From positions 2,933,883-2,997,882 of the forward strand of contig NC_020802.1 of assembly GCF_000153405.2 (NCBI RefSeq): DNA of 64,000 nucleotides, written 5' to 3'. Positions 34,942 to 44,631 of this stretch are shown one piece after another. This DNA comes from Psychromonas sp. CNPT3 (GTDB lineage: Bacteria > Pseudomonadota > Gammaproteobacteria > Enterobacterales > Psychromonadaceae). The number at the start of each line of letters is the position of its first letter. The stretch's first letter is position 1. The notes beneath the pieces are model-generated. The model searched no databases. It was given only the letters and a program-made list of their open reading frames with translations, and was not told the DNA's origin. A program made the translations under genes and the position numbers.

Positions 34942-36342
34942 ATGGCAGATAAAGCCCTTTATAAAACATCAAAGAAGCAACCCTTATCAAGCACTAAAAC
35001 GGTGCCTCATTCTTTTGAAGCAGAGCAAGCGATCATTGGTGGCTTATTGCTCAAAAATGATGCCTGGAATGATGTTGCGGAGCGTGTTGTTGAACGTGAT
35101 TTTTATCATCGCGCGCATCGCACTATATTTGCAACGATTGAGAAACTAAGCAGTGAAGATGTACCCGTTGATCTGGTGACCCTCTCTGAATCACTCGAAA
35201 ATAACCAAGTATTAGAAACAGTAGGTGGTATTGCCTATCTTGCCGAGTTATTACAAAATACGCCAAGTGCCGCTAACATTAACAATTATGCGGATATTGT
35301 TCGTGAGCGCGCTATTGTCCGAGAATTAATTGGAGTCGCCAATGAAATCGCAGAAGCCGGTTATGAAACAGAAGGCCGTAATAGTGCTGATTTACTCGAC
35401 TTTGCAGAGACAAAAGTTTTCCAAATTGCAGAAGCAAGACAAAATAAAAGTGAGGGCCCACTGCCCATTAAAGATATCTTAAAAGCCACCGTGGCTAAAA
35501 TTGATGATCTTTGCAAAAACCCTCGTGATGGCATTACCGGCCTCTCTTCTGGATACAATGATTTAGACCAAATGACCACAGGATTTCAGCCTGGCGATTT
35601 AATTATTGTGGCGGCGCGTCCTTCTATGGGCAAAACAACGTTTGCCATGAATATGGCAGAATACGCAGCCCTCAACTCTGACAAGCCCACACTCATATTC
35701 TCGCTCGAAATGCCAGCTGAGCAAATCATGAATCGTATGCTTGCCTCTTTGGGACGTATTGATCAAGGTAAAATCAGGACTGGTCAACTTGACGAAAATG
35801 ACTGGGCTTCATTATCTTCAACCATGTCTATTTTACTCAACAAAAGTAAAATGTTTATTGATGACAGTTCAGGCCTCACCCCTACAGAGTTACGTGCGCG
35901 AGCGCGCAGAATTGCACGCGATCATAATGGTATCGGCTTAATTGTTATCGATTACCTACAACTCATGCGCGTCCCATCTTTAAGTGAAAACCGAACATTA
36001 GAAATCTCAGAAATATCTCGCTCCTTAAAAGCACTGGCGAAAGAACTACGATGCCCAGTGATAGCACTGTCACAACTTAACCGTGGTCTAGAGCAACGTG
36101 CCGATAAACGCCCTATTAACTCAGATTTACGTGAATCCGGAGCGATTGAGCAAGATGCTGATTTAATTATGTTTATTTACCGTGATGAAGTCTATAACGA
36201 TGACAGTAACGATAAAGGTATCGCGGAGATTATTATCGGTAAGCAACGTAATGGACCGATTGGTAAAATTCGCTTAACCTTCCAGGGGCGCTATTCACGT
36301 TTTGATGATTATACGGGTACGGCTTACCACGGAGAAGATTAG
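34942..36342 (+). CDS. dnaB: Replicative DNA helicase DnaB
   Basis: A 466-residue hexameric 5'-3' helicase of the replication fork. The N-terminal primase-interacting domain begins at PHSFEAEQAIIGGLLL. The RecA-like ATPase domain has Walker A ARPSMGKTTFAMNMA (about residues 229-243), Walker B LIVIDYLQLM (about 332-341), SQLNRGLE and DLRESGAIEQDADLI. No intein is present. Its stop codon is immediately followed by the alr start, the usual dnaB-alr linkage. Confidence 0.98.
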   Translation: MADKALYKTSKKQPLSSTKTVPHSFEAEQAIIGGLLLKNDAWNDVAERVVERDFYHRAHRTIFATIEKLSSEDVPVDLVTLSESLENNQVLETVGGIAYLAELLQNTPSAANINNYADIVRERAIVRELIGVANEIAEAGYETEGRNSADLLDFAETKVFQIAEARQNKSEGPLPIKDILKATVAKIDDLCKNPRDGITGLSSGYNDLDQMTTGFQPGDLIIVAARPSMGKTTFAMNMAEYAALNSDKPTLIFSLEMPAEQIMNRMLASLGRIDQGKIRTGQLDENDWASLSSTMSILLNKSKMFIDDSSGLTPTELRARARRIARDHNGIGLIVIDYLQLMRVPSLSENRTLEISEISRSLKALAKELRCPVIALSQLNRGLEQRADKRPINSDLRESGAIEQDADLIMFIYRDEVYNDDSNDKGIAEIIIGKQRNGPIGKIRLTFQGRYSRFDDYTGTAYHGED

Positions 36343-37416
36343 ATGAATATTACACGTGCAATCATTAATCTTAAGGCCTTACAACACAATTTAAAGGTAC
36401 TTAAAAAACAAGCGCCAAACAGTAAGATATTGGCCATTATTAAGGCCAATGCTTATGGTCATGGGATGATCGAAATTGCAAAAAACTTAACAGACATTCA
36501 TGGCTTAGGCGTCGCACGCTTTAATGAGGCATTAGTGTTACGCCATGCGCACATTAAAACGCCCATTGTGTTGTTAGAAGGTTTTTTTGCAAAAGAGAAC
36601 TTACCCTTGTTAGTACAACATGATCTACAAACGGTGATCCACAGTGAAGAGCAAGTACAAGACTTGATCAGTGCAACGCTCGATAAGCCCTTAACCATTT
36701 GGTTAAAACTCGATGTTGGAATGCATCGCTTAGGCTTTCATGCACATCAATTCAAAAAGATGTATCAACTATTAAAGCACTCTAAAAATGTCAAACTACC
36801 TATTAATTTGATTTGCCATTTTAACTGTGCAGATGAACTCGATAACCCCATCACTGAAAAACAAATTCAATTATTTAAAGTGCAAATACAAGAAGATAGT
36901 GGTTTAAATTCACTTGCAAGCTCGGCTGCCACACTTGCTTGGCCAACATCACATGCCGATATGATCCGCCCTGGTATTGCTTTATACGGTATCTCTCCTT
37001 TTGCAGATAAAGAGGCCGAAGAGTTTTCATTACAACCGGTAATGACGCTTAAATCACGTTTAATTGCAGTACGTGAACATAAGAAAGGCGAAGCCGTTGG
37101 CTATGGTGCAAACTGGGTAGCCCCTCAAGACACTAAACTCGGTGTTGTCGCTGTCGGTTATGGAGATGGTTACCCGCGCATGGCACCTGAAGGCACGCCT
37201 ATTCTGGTTAATGGCCGTATAGTGCCTCTCGTTGGACGCGTCTCGATGGATATGCTGACCGTCGACTTAGGCCTTGATTGCACTGATAAAGTTGGTGATG
37301 ATGTGACGTTATGGGGTGAGGGTCTGTCGGCGACACGGGTCTCTAAACACATGGGCACCGTTGCCTATGAGCTGATCACAAAATTAACAGCGCGCGTTGA
37401 ATTACAATATTTATGA
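36343..37416 (+). CDS. alr: Alanine racemase
   Basis: A 357-residue PLP enzyme making D-alanine for peptidoglycan. It has the PLP-lysine motif AIIKANAYGHG (Lys near residue 34), LDVGMHRLGF, SSAATL, RPGIALYG, the catalytic Tyr in AVGYGANW and GRVSMDM. Directly abuts dnaB and overlaps menC by 4 nt (ATGA), so the four genes dnaB-alr-menC-menE appear to be one transcript. Confidence 0.97.
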   Translation: MNITRAIINLKALQHNLKVLKKQAPNSKILAIIKANAYGHGMIEIAKNLTDIHGLGVARFNEALVLRHAHIKTPIVLLEGFFAKENLPLLVQHDLQTVIHSEEQVQDLISATLDKPLTIWLKLDVGMHRLGFHAHQFKKMYQLLKHSKNVKLPINLICHFNCADELDNPITEKQIQLFKVQIQEDSGLNSLASSAATLAWPTSHADMIRPGIALYGISPFADKEAEEFSLQPVMTLKSRLIAVREHKKGEAVGYGANWVAPQDTKLGVVAVGYGDGYPRMAPEGTPILVNGRIVPLVGRVSMDMLTVDLGLDCTDKVGDDVTLWGEGLSATRVSKHMGTVAYELITKLTARVELQYL

Positions 37417-38369
37417 TGCAATGGAAATTATTCCACTATCAAATTCCCTTTGTTTCGAGCCTCGACTTTAAAGGCCATTTATTAACCCAGCGCAGTGGCT
37501 GTATACTGCAACTTAGCGACGAAAATGGACGGCTAAGCTGGGGCGATATCTGCCCTTTACCCGGTTTTAGCCAAGAAAGCTTACTACAAGCAAAAACACA
37601 AATAATAAACCTACTAGAGCAGAATATCCCGCCTTTAGTCAATCAAGCACGCCTTTATCCAAGTGTTAAATTTGCATTAAATTGCGCTTTACAAAAAATC
37701 CCACTCGGTTATCAATCTAATAATGAAATAATCTCAACGCCCTTGTTACAAGGTGATATTTACTCACAACTAGCACAATATAAAGCCCTTGGTTGCCCTC
37801 GATTAGTCAAAATAAAAGTCGCAAGGGCCTCGCTTACAGAGGATATTGCGTTATTTCATGCGCTTATTAACTTAAATAACAACATCCAGATCCGTTGTGA
37901 TGCAAATCAAGCGTGGAGTTATGCTCAAGCAGCCCAGTTTTTCACTCAGATCCCACTTATACACTTAGATTATATTGAAGAGCCCACACTAATTCATCAG
38001 CAAAATATAGCACTCGCACAGTCCTATCATATTTCCTTAGCCCTTGATGAAACGTTACAAGATCCTTGTTTTACTTATCAACCCCACCCCTACATTAAAG
38101 CGTTAATATTAAAACCTTCATTACTCGGCTGTATTTTAAAATGGGTAAAAATTGCGCAAACTGATAACTTGCATATTAACCTTAGCGCGAGCTTCGAATC
38201 GAGCGTGGCACTACAACAAATTCGTTATTTAGCTGAAAATACCTCTTGCGTAGCAGGCGTTTCTCTCGGTATCGACACCTTAAAATATTTTCAAGCGGCT
38301 CCCCTAGCAAAAAATAGAGATCTTGAAAATAAAATACAACATTTAGAGTGTATATGGCACAAAAACTAA
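37413..38369 (+). CDS. menC: o-Succinylbenzoate synthase
   Basis: A 318-residue enolase-superfamily enzyme that dehydrates SHCHC to o-succinylbenzoate in menaquinone synthesis. Catalytic features are the KIK pair in LVKIKVARA, the metal ligands Asp in IRCDANQAW, Glu in YIEEP and Asp/Glu in LALDETL, and the second Lys in LILKPSLLG. It overlaps alr (ATGATG) upstream and menE downstream by 16 nt. Its position behind alr, apart from menFDHB, is unusual. Confidence 0.93.
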   Translation: MMQWKLFHYQIPFVSSLDFKGHLLTQRSGCILQLSDENGRLSWGDICPLPGFSQESLLQAKTQIINLLEQNIPPLVNQARLYPSVKFALNCALQKIPLGYQSNNEIISTPLLQGDIYSQLAQYKALGCPRLVKIKVARASLTEDIALFHALINLNNNIQIRCDANQAWSYAQAAQFFTQIPLIHLDYIEEPTLIHQQNIALAQSYHISLALDETLQDPCFTYQPHPYIKALILKPSLLGCILKWVKIAQTDNLHINLSASFESSVALQQIRYLAENTSCVAGVSLGIDTLKYFQAAPLAKNRDLENKIQHLECIWHKN

Positions 38370-39757
38370 ATCTCTGCCCGGTACGCTATTGGGCGAAACG
38401 AACCCCTAATGCCATTGCATTTATTGAGGATAAAGAGTCAACGACCTTCTTACAACTAGATGCTTACATCGAAAGTGTGCAGTTACAATTAACAGCGCAA
38501 AATGTAAGGGCGGGAGACCGATTGGTGGCGATACAAAAGAACGCCTTATCCTTAGTCATACTGCAACTATGTTGCCTGCGTTATGCCATTATATTTTGTC
38601 CGCTTAATGCACGCTTTAGCCCTCTTGAAATCAAGCAACGTGTCGATATCTTAGCCAATCCTAAAATATGGGATCCCAGTGCTAACGATCAACAATCAAC
38701 CTTGCTATTAGACTTCACGATCTCAAAGGAACTCGCTAATGCTACCGCCCTTGATGATATACACATCAACAGTGAAGATATTTGTAATATTATTTTTACC
38801 TCTGGCAGTAGTGGCCAAGCAAAAGCGGTCATGCACAATTTCAGAAACCATTATTACAGCGCACTTGGCTCATTAAGCATTATTGCACTGCGCGCGCCCA
38901 ATATAAATTATCTTTCTTTACCACAATTTCATATTAGTGGTTATGCCACCGTGATGCGCACTATATTAGCCGGTGCCACCCTATTTTTAAGCCCTAATTG
39001 TTTATCAGTATCCCTGCTGAAACAACAAAAAATAACCCATTTATCTTTAGTAAGCACCCAATTATATCGCTTACTAAAAGATCCCGAATTTCAAGAAAAG
39101 GGATTATCTATCAAGCATATTTTATTAGGGGGAAGTGCTTTTTCTGACGCTTTGCTAGTTGAAACTAAAAAACGCGGTTTTGTGTTCCATTTAAGTTATG
39201 GCAGCACAGAAATGAGCTCACAAATAGCCACATCCACGAATGACACCAATCTGTCTGTTTTAATGTATCGACAATTGAAAATAGACAATAATGAAATATT
39301 ATTACGTGGTAAAACACGTTTTATGGGGTATTTTAAAAATCAGGTCGCAAGCAGCCTCATTAACGATAACGTCTGGTTTAAAAGCAAAGATGCAGGGAGC
39401 CTTAACAATCATCACGTCACCGTGCTAGGACGTAAAGATAGGCAATTTATCAGTGGCGGTGAAAATATACAGCCTGAAAAAATCGAAGCCTTGTTGTTAA
39501 ATCTCACCTATATCGAACAAGCCTATGTTGTCCCTATTACAGACCTGCAGTTTGGGCAACGCCCTGTCGCTTTTATAACCTGGCGAGCAGAAGAGCCGAC
39601 AACAAAAACAATCAAACGAGACTTAAAAAACAAACTAGCCTCTTTTTTACATCCTATACATTACTTTGCACTACCTCCTCAAATTGGATTTAAAATTTCA
39701 TTAAAAGAACTCCGTGTCTACGCAGAGCAGCATAAAAATGAAATAGGAGCAGAGTAA
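38354..39757 (+). CDS. menE: o-Succinylbenzoate-CoA ligase
   Basis: About 467 residues. An ANL-superfamily adenylating enzyme that activates o-succinylbenzoate with CoA. The P-loop IIFTSGSSGQAKAVMHNF (about residues 148-165), the middle SYGSTEMSS, the hinge region VLGRKDRQFISGGENIQPEKIE and a C-terminal catalytic Lys in KISLKELR are visible. ATG at 38354 is preferred to the GTG at 38348. It overlaps the menC end; the two act in consecutive steps of menaquinone synthesis. Confidence 0.93.
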   Translation: MAQKLNLCPVRYWAKRTPNAIAFIEDKESTTFLQLDAYIESVQLQLTAQNVRAGDRLVAIQKNALSLVILQLCCLRYAIIFCPLNARFSPLEIKQRVDILANPKIWDPSANDQQSTLLLDFTISKELANATALDDIHINSEDICNIIFTSGSSGQAKAVMHNFRNHYYSALGSLSIIALRAPNINYLSLPQFHISGYATVMRTILAGATLFLSPNCLSVSLLKQQKITHLSLVSTQLYRLLKDPEFQEKGLSIKHILLGGSAFSDALLVETKKRGFVFHLSYGSTEMSSQIATSTNDTNLSVLMYRQLKIDNNEILLRGKTRFMGYFKNQVASSLINDNVWFKSKDAGSLNNHHVTVLGRKDRQFISGGENIQPEKIEALLLNLTYIEQAYVVPITDLQFGQRPVAFITWRAEEPTTKTIKRDLKNKLASFLHPIHYFALPPQIGFKISLKELRVYAEQHKNEIGAE

Positions 39758-39827
39758 CAATAACGTAAAAAAAAACCAAAAAACTGCAATCTTAAGAAAA
39801 TATTAAAACAGCCGTTTCTCCCGTATA

Positions 39828-39855
39828 TTGAGCTAACATGGATATATAATATAAA
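39828..39855. repeat. Family A repeat, solo end
   Basis: TTGAGCTAACATGGATATAT followed by AATATAAA closely matches the end of the fragment at 44024-44061, including the flanking TAATATAAA. A short remnant between menE and the acyltransferase gene. Confidence 0.5.
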
Positions 39856-39939
39856 ATATAAAAGAATAATGCAGACAACACAGGTTTTTCCCGCATAATT
39901 CGGTAGAATATTTATATCCCATAAAACAAGTTGGATCCT

Positions 39940-40863
39940 ATGCGCGAATACAAATTAAAACTCAGCTTCTGTCATCCTAAATTCTGGCTAGCCTGGATCT
40001 CTATTTTACTGCTCTTTTTATCTTCATTATTACCTTACTCATGCCTCTTGTTTTTAGGGAAATGGCTGGGTAGAGGCGCTTATTTTATCGTGAAAAAAAG
40101 GGCTCAAATAGCAAGGCGTAATCTGGCGCTGTGTTTTCCAAGCCTCAGTACTCTCGAAATAGAAGAAAAAGTAAAACGTAACTTTGAAAACAGTGGGATT
40201 GCACTCTTTGAAATGGGCATGGCGTGGTTTTGGCCATCGTGGCGCGTACATAAACGCTTAAAGATAACGGGTATTGAGCATCTACAACAAGCCAATGCAC
40301 AAGATAAAGGCATCCTTTTTATGGGGGCACATTTTTTAACGATCGAAATGGGCGCGCGCGCTTTAGGTCTATTACACCCAAGTTACGCCGTGTATCGCCC
40401 GCATAGTAATGCGGTATTAGATTATTGGTTTTATAAAGGTCGGATGCGTGAACATAAAGCCATGTTAGATCGCACTGATTTTAAATCCATGCTCCGCGTA
40501 CTAAAAAAAGGTAACGCCCTATGGTACGCTCCCGATCATGATTATGGCCCGCATCGTAGTAACGTTTTTGCACCTTTTTTTGCTGTTGAAAATGCCAATA
40601 CAGTTTCTGGCACCAGCACTTTAGCGCGTATTAAAAATACCTGTGTGATCCCTGTATTTTTAAAACGCTTACCGGCATCTCAAGGCTATGAACTGATCTT
40701 TTATAAGGCGCTAGAAAATTTTCCAAGCAAAGATACACAAGCAGACGCAGCACAAACGAACCAACAGATTGAAAATATGGTTTTAGAATGTGATGAACAA
40801 TATATGTGGATGCACAGACGCTTCAAAACGCGTCCTGATGGTGAAGCGTCTTTATACCTATGA
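39940..40863 (+). CDS. lpxL: Lipid A acyltransferase (LpxL/HtrB family)
   Basis: About 307 residues. An inner-membrane late acyltransferase of lipid A synthesis, with an N-terminal membrane anchor (about 17-36), the catalytic HX4(D/E) motif in GAHFLTIEMGAR and the conserved YRPHSNAVLDYWFYKGR and APDHDYGP blocks. It resembles LpxL more than LpxM, but the acyl chain used cannot be told. I use the ATG at 39940 (MREYK); a TTG at 39931 is also in frame. Followed by a 24-bp perfect palindrome. Confidence 0.9.
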   Translation: MREYKLKLSFCHPKFWLAWISILLLFLSSLLPYSCLLFLGKWLGRGAYFIVKKRAQIARRNLALCFPSLSTLEIEEKVKRNFENSGIALFEMGMAWFWPSWRVHKRLKITGIEHLQQANAQDKGILFMGAHFLTIEMGARALGLLHPSYAVYRPHSNAVLDYWFYKGRMREHKAMLDRTDFKSMLRVLKKGNALWYAPDHDYGPHRSNVFAPFFAVENANTVSGTSTLARIKNTCVIPVFLKRLPASQGYELIFYKALENFPSKDTQADAAQTNQQIENMVLECDEQYMWMHRRFKTRPDGEASLYL

Positions 40864-40882
40864 GACTTCAAAAGGCAACACA

Positions 40883-40906
40883 AGTGATGCTCAATTGAGC
40901 ATCACT
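40883..40906 (+). terminator. 24-bp perfect palindrome after lpxL
   Basis: AGTGATGCTCAA and its exact complement form a continuous dyad starting 20 nt after the stop codon. With a 4-nt loop it would give a 10-bp hairpin. There is no T-run, so it is a possible factor-dependent terminator or 3' stabiliser. Confidence 0.55.
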
Positions 40907-40922
40907 CCTCGGTATCAATAAG

Positions 40923-40990
40923 GCTTTATAACAACAAATCACAACAAAGAGCAGCTCAAATAGCGTTACTATTGAACGCCTCTTAGCGAT
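40923..40990. repeat. Family A internal fragment (weak)
   Basis: TTATAACAACAAATCACAAC followed by AAAGAGCAGCTCAAAT resembles the internal part of family A around 9112-9155. The ends are absent and similarity fades to the right. Confidence 0.4.
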
Positions 40991-41018
40991 GATCTGTTTG
41001 GTTTTACTTAAACAGATC
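40991..41018 (-). terminator. Hairpin overlapping the glnE stop codon
   Basis: GATCTGTTT and AAACAGATC form a 9-bp stem that includes the last glnE codons. There is no clear T-run after it on the minus strand. Confidence 0.45.
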
Positions 41019-43878
41019 CTTCCATACCTTCACGCTTAAAAAACTGATCCCATATTTTTAGCACGCCATGCGCTTCATTTTCAAATAAAGATGCCTCTAC
41101 GATACGAGTCTGCTTATATAAGGTTAAACGGTGTGCGCTGTCTCGAAATTGACAATATGCATCCGTTAACAGTTTTGCTTGCTCCGCACTCAATATGTCA
41201 AGCTTCTGACAGGCTTCAAAAATACGTAAATTATCAGAATAGCGTAACAAAACATCCCCTGCCTGATGTGCATTAGCAAGTACCAAATATTGCGCAATAA
41301 ACTCAATATCAACCATTGCGCCTGCTGACTGCTTAAGATCAAATTCACCCTGCTTCGCCCGATCAAGGTGACTGCGCATTTTTTGGCGCATTTTTTGGAC
41401 TTCATGAGCAAGTTTATCAACATCTCTTCGCTGTGCTAATACTTCACCTCTCACATTGTTAAACGCATTCATAATTTGCGTATCTCCAAAAACGGCGCGC
41501 GAGCGCACTAAGGCCTGATGCTCCCATGTCCATGCACTACTGCGCAAATACTGCTGATAGCCTTGCATACTGCAAACCAGTAATCCCGCATCGCCTGATG
41601 GGCGCAAGCGAATATCAATTTCATATAATATCCCTGCATTGGTGCGCGTACTAAATAGGTGGATAATACGCTGCGCTAGGCGTACGTAAAAAAGTTGATC
41701 GCTAATGATGCGTTGCCCATCCGTTTCACCCTTAGTTTCGCTATCGTGTAAAAAAACAATATCTAAATCAGAGCTATAACCTAATTCAAAGCCCCCCATT
41801 TTTCCATAACCTATCACCGCAAAGCCTTGTCTATCAGTGCCTGAAACGTTACTCGGCAGACCATATTTTTCAGACATATGCGCCCAAGCAAGATGCACCA
41901 CATACTCCATTAAAGCTTCACTTAAATAAGTAAGATGGTCGCTGACCTTAGGAAGTTCAAGTGCACCGACTATATCGGCAGCTGCTATATATAAAAATTG
42001 CATCTGCTTAAATTGGCGTAAGCCTTCCATTTGTTGCTCCATATCCTCACTCGGGATACGAAGCATAAATTGGCGAAGATCTTGTTTATAATTGCTCAGT
42101 GCTGTGGGGTTATAGAGGTGCTGAGGATCTAATAATTCATCGAGTAAAATGGGATAATAGGCTAATTGCTCACTCACTCGAGGGCTAGCATGGCATAATC
42201 TCAGTAATTGATTTAATGCGCCCTCATTTTCATTGAGTAGTTCTAAATAAGCAGTGCGGCACATTATTTTTAATAATAAGTGCCTAATACGTTGCATCAA
42301 TTCTATCGCATGCTTATAAGTACACACTTTAGTCACTATTTTAGGCAATAGCTTTTCGATCGTCTCTTGCCCTCGAGGACCAATAGGGCGCTTATCCATC
42401 TCTTTTTTAAATGTTAATAATTGCTCTGCCATTGGCTCAACTAAGCTATTATCAATACCTTTTTCAACTAAAATCGCACACATTTCAGATAACTCAAGAG
42501 GGTGCGCCCAAAGCTCTAAAAGTTCTTCTGCCTGAGTTTTTTGATCTTCTTCGCTTTCACCAACCACCCAATTGAATTCTTCATGCACAGAGCGCATTAA
42601 TGCTTGTAAGTGATCAGCAAAATCATCCCACTGCGTAAATCCTAAGACGTCAAGCAAACGACCTCTATCGAGTTCATTCTCCGGCAATGTTTGTGTCTGC
42701 TGGTCGCCTATTTCCTGTAATATATTTTCAACACGTCGTAAAAAATGATAAGCATCCAGTAAGTGTTGTGCTCGTAGCGCCGGTAACTCGCCAATTTCTA
42801 CCAGTACCGCTAATGTTTCTTGTAAGCCATGACATTGTAATTCCTTAATTCTGCCACCCCGAATAAGCTGAAAAGATTGGGCGACAAATTCAATCTCACG
42901 GATCCCGCCCATGCCCAGTTTTATATTATCTTTTAGCCCCTTACGGCGCACTTCAGCCATTATCATTGCTTTCATTTTACGTAACGATTCAATCGCACTA
43001 AAATCAATGTAGCGCCGATAAACAAAGGGCTTTAACATCCGCTCTAGCTCATCTTTATAATGTCCAGACTCGCCGATCACGCGCGCCTTAACCATCGCAT
43101 AACGCTCCCATTCACGCCCATGGCTTTGATAATAATCTTCAATCGATAAAAAATTAGTGACCAGAGGCCCGGAATCTCCAAAAGGACGTAGGCGCATATC
43201 CACGCGATAAACAAAGCCATCGACCGTTACTTGATGTAACGCGGCAATTAAACGCTGCCCTAGTTTAATAAAAAAAGGTTGGTTATCTATGCTTCTACGC
43301 GCACCGACTGTTTGCCCGCGCTCGGGATAGCAAAAGATCAAATCGATATCAGACGAAAAATTCAATTCTCTGCCACCGAGTTTCCCCATCACAAAAATGT
43401 ACAAATATTGGCGTTCGCCCTCTTCACTCATCGGTACGCCGAAATCTGTGCACATTTTTAAATACAGCCAGTTCAGGCTTTGCTCCAAGAGTTGCTCGGC
43501 TAAATAAGACAAATGCATAAAGCTTTCTGTTAATGTCGACTTTTGTAATAGTTCTCGCCATGCAATAACCAACATATGCCGACGTCGAAATTTCCGTAAA
43601 ACGCGGTGCAACTGCACCTCATCTTTTACCGTCGCCAATAGATGTGTTAGCTCCGCCTTGATTTGATCAAGGCGATGCACATTGTCTAAAAATCCACTGT
43701 CAATAATTGAGCTTAATAAGCCCTCTTCTTTTAATAAAGCATCCGCAATAAAATCACTAAGGCCTAATACCTTTTTTAGCTCAAGTTGTTGATTATGATT
43801 TAAAAAAGAAAGATCTGTTGTTTGCAGCAAGTTTTTATAATGCTTTATTGAGCAAGCTTGTAATAGAGGCATCGACAA
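41008..43878 (-). CDS. glnE: Bifunctional glutamine synthetase adenylyltransferase/deadenylase
   Basis: A 956-residue GlnE with two nucleotidyltransferase halves. The N-terminal adenylyl-removing domain carries GKLGGRELNFSSDIDLIF (about residues 169-186) and the C-terminal adenylylating domain carries GYGKMGGFELGYSSDLDIVF (about 689-708). Each has the GG...DxD metal site, linked by a helical regulatory region. It controls glutamine synthetase by reversible AMP attachment in response to the PII protein. Length is normal. In E. coli glnE follows ygiF; here about 3.9 kb of other genes separate the two. Confidence 0.97.
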   Translation of the reverse strand: MSMPLLQACSIKHYKNLLQTTDLSFLNHNQQLELKKVLGLSDFIADALLKEEGLLSSIIDSGFLDNVHRLDQIKAELTHLLATVKDEVQLHRVLRKFRRRHMLVIAWRELLQKSTLTESFMHLSYLAEQLLEQSLNWLYLKMCTDFGVPMSEEGERQYLYIFVMGKLGGRELNFSSDIDLIFCYPERGQTVGARRSIDNQPFFIKLGQRLIAALHQVTVDGFVYRVDMRLRPFGDSGPLVTNFLSIEDYYQSHGREWERYAMVKARVIGESGHYKDELERMLKPFVYRRYIDFSAIESLRKMKAMIMAEVRRKGLKDNIKLGMGGIREIEFVAQSFQLIRGGRIKELQCHGLQETLAVLVEIGELPALRAQHLLDAYHFLRRVENILQEIGDQQTQTLPENELDRGRLLDVLGFTQWDDFADHLQALMRSVHEEFNWVVGESEEDQKTQAEELLELWAHPLELSEMCAILVEKGIDNSLVEPMAEQLLTFKKEMDKRPIGPRGQETIEKLLPKIVTKVCTYKHAIELMQRIRHLLLKIMCRTAYLELLNENEGALNQLLRLCHASPRVSEQLAYYPILLDELLDPQHLYNPTALSNYKQDLRQFMLRIPSEDMEQQMEGLRQFKQMQFLYIAAADIVGALELPKVSDHLTYLSEALMEYVVHLAWAHMSEKYGLPSNVSGTDRQGFAVIGYGKMGGFELGYSSDLDIVFLHDSETKGETDGQRIISDQLFYVRLAQRIIHLFSTRTNAGILYEIDIRLRPSGDAGLLVCSMQGYQQYLRSSAWTWEHQALVRSRAVFGDTQIMNAFNNVRGEVLAQRRDVDKLAHEVQKMRQKMRSHLDRAKQGEFDLKQSAGAMVDIEFIAQYLVLANAHQAGDVLLRYSDNLRIFEACQKLDILSAEQAKLLTDAYCQFRDSAHRLTLYKQTRIVEASLFENEAHGVLKIWDQFFKREGMEGSV

Positions 43879-44023
43879 TTATCCAATCAGAAAACAATAA
43901 AACCTAATTTAACAGTTGCACTAAAAATGATCAGTAATAAGTTAATTTTATAATTGAAAAAAGCAGAGGGGGCCTCATATTAATAAAGCGATTCAGCATA
44001 AGAAATAACCCTTCACAAATACA

Positions 44024-44061
44024 GCGCCTGATAAAGCATCTTGAGGTAACATGGGTATATA
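44024..44061. repeat. Family A repeat, solo end
   Basis: GCGCCTGATAAAGCATCTTG followed by AGGTAACATGGGTATATA is the right end of family A. The rest is missing. It lies in the 327-bp gap between divergent glnE and yjfI. Confidence 0.65.
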
Positions 44062-44131
44062 ATATAAAGCGTAATAATTACCATGAATACATAAGTGTAT
44101 AAACAAAGCGCTTAAATAGACGACAAAGCAC

Positions 44132-44160
44132 TTGACATATAATGCCAAGGATACTAAATT
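44132..44160 (+). promoter_or_regulatory. Candidate sigma-70 promoter of the yjfI-pspA module
   Basis: TTGACA, a 17-bp spacer and TAAATT, about 45 nt before the yjfI start codon. The -35 box is perfect and the -10 box is weak, which could suit an activated or stress-responsive promoter. No sigma-54 GG-N10-GC pair was identified. Confidence 0.5.
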
Positions 44161-44205
44161 AAACAGCGTAAAGACATTTAATGTCAAACGCTATTAAGGA
44201 GTGTT

Positions 44206-44619
44206 ATGAATATTCATAAAATTGCCATTCATCTAAATCAATTAGAAGATAAAACAGAAACTGGTTTTAATTTTGATTGTACGCCTATTGATGGTGAGAT
44301 TGATGTATTACAAGTCGATGTGATTGGCCGTGAAGAGATCCCTATTTTTCTTTCTATCAGTGATAATCAAATATTGTGTATTGCTTATCTCTGGGGAGAA
44401 GAAGAGATAAAAACTGATTTAAAAGCAAATATGATGGAAGCCATGCTTGAAATGAATATCCCTATGCCCCTTTCTTCTTTTGCTAAAGTGGGTAATAAAT
44501 ATGTCGTTTTTGGCGCATTATCTATCCATTCCAGCCTAGAAGATATTGAATTAGAAATCGTCACTTTAAGTGATAATAGCTTAGAAGTCATAAGCGCCAT
44601 GGACAGTTACTTAAATTAA
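44206..44619 (+). CDS. yjfI: YjfI-like DUF2170 protein
   Basis: A 137-residue acidic, soluble protein recognised as the DUF2170/YjfI family (motifs FLSISDNQILCIAYLW, then AMLEMNIPMPLSSFAKVG and YVVFGALS). Members sit directly upstream of a PspA/IM30 homologue in E. coli (yjfI-yjfJ-yjfK) and other proteobacteria, as here with a 12-nt gap. The molecular role is unknown; a link to membrane-stress handling is inferred from the neighbour. Confidence 0.85.
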   Translation: MNIHKIAIHLNQLEDKTETGFNFDCTPIDGEIDVLQVDVIGREEIPIFLSISDNQILCIAYLWGEEEIKTDLKANMMEAMLEMNIPMPLSSFAKVGNKYVVFGALSIHSSLEDIELEIVTLSDNSLEVISAMDSYLN

Positions 44620-44631
44620 TTCGGAGATCTT

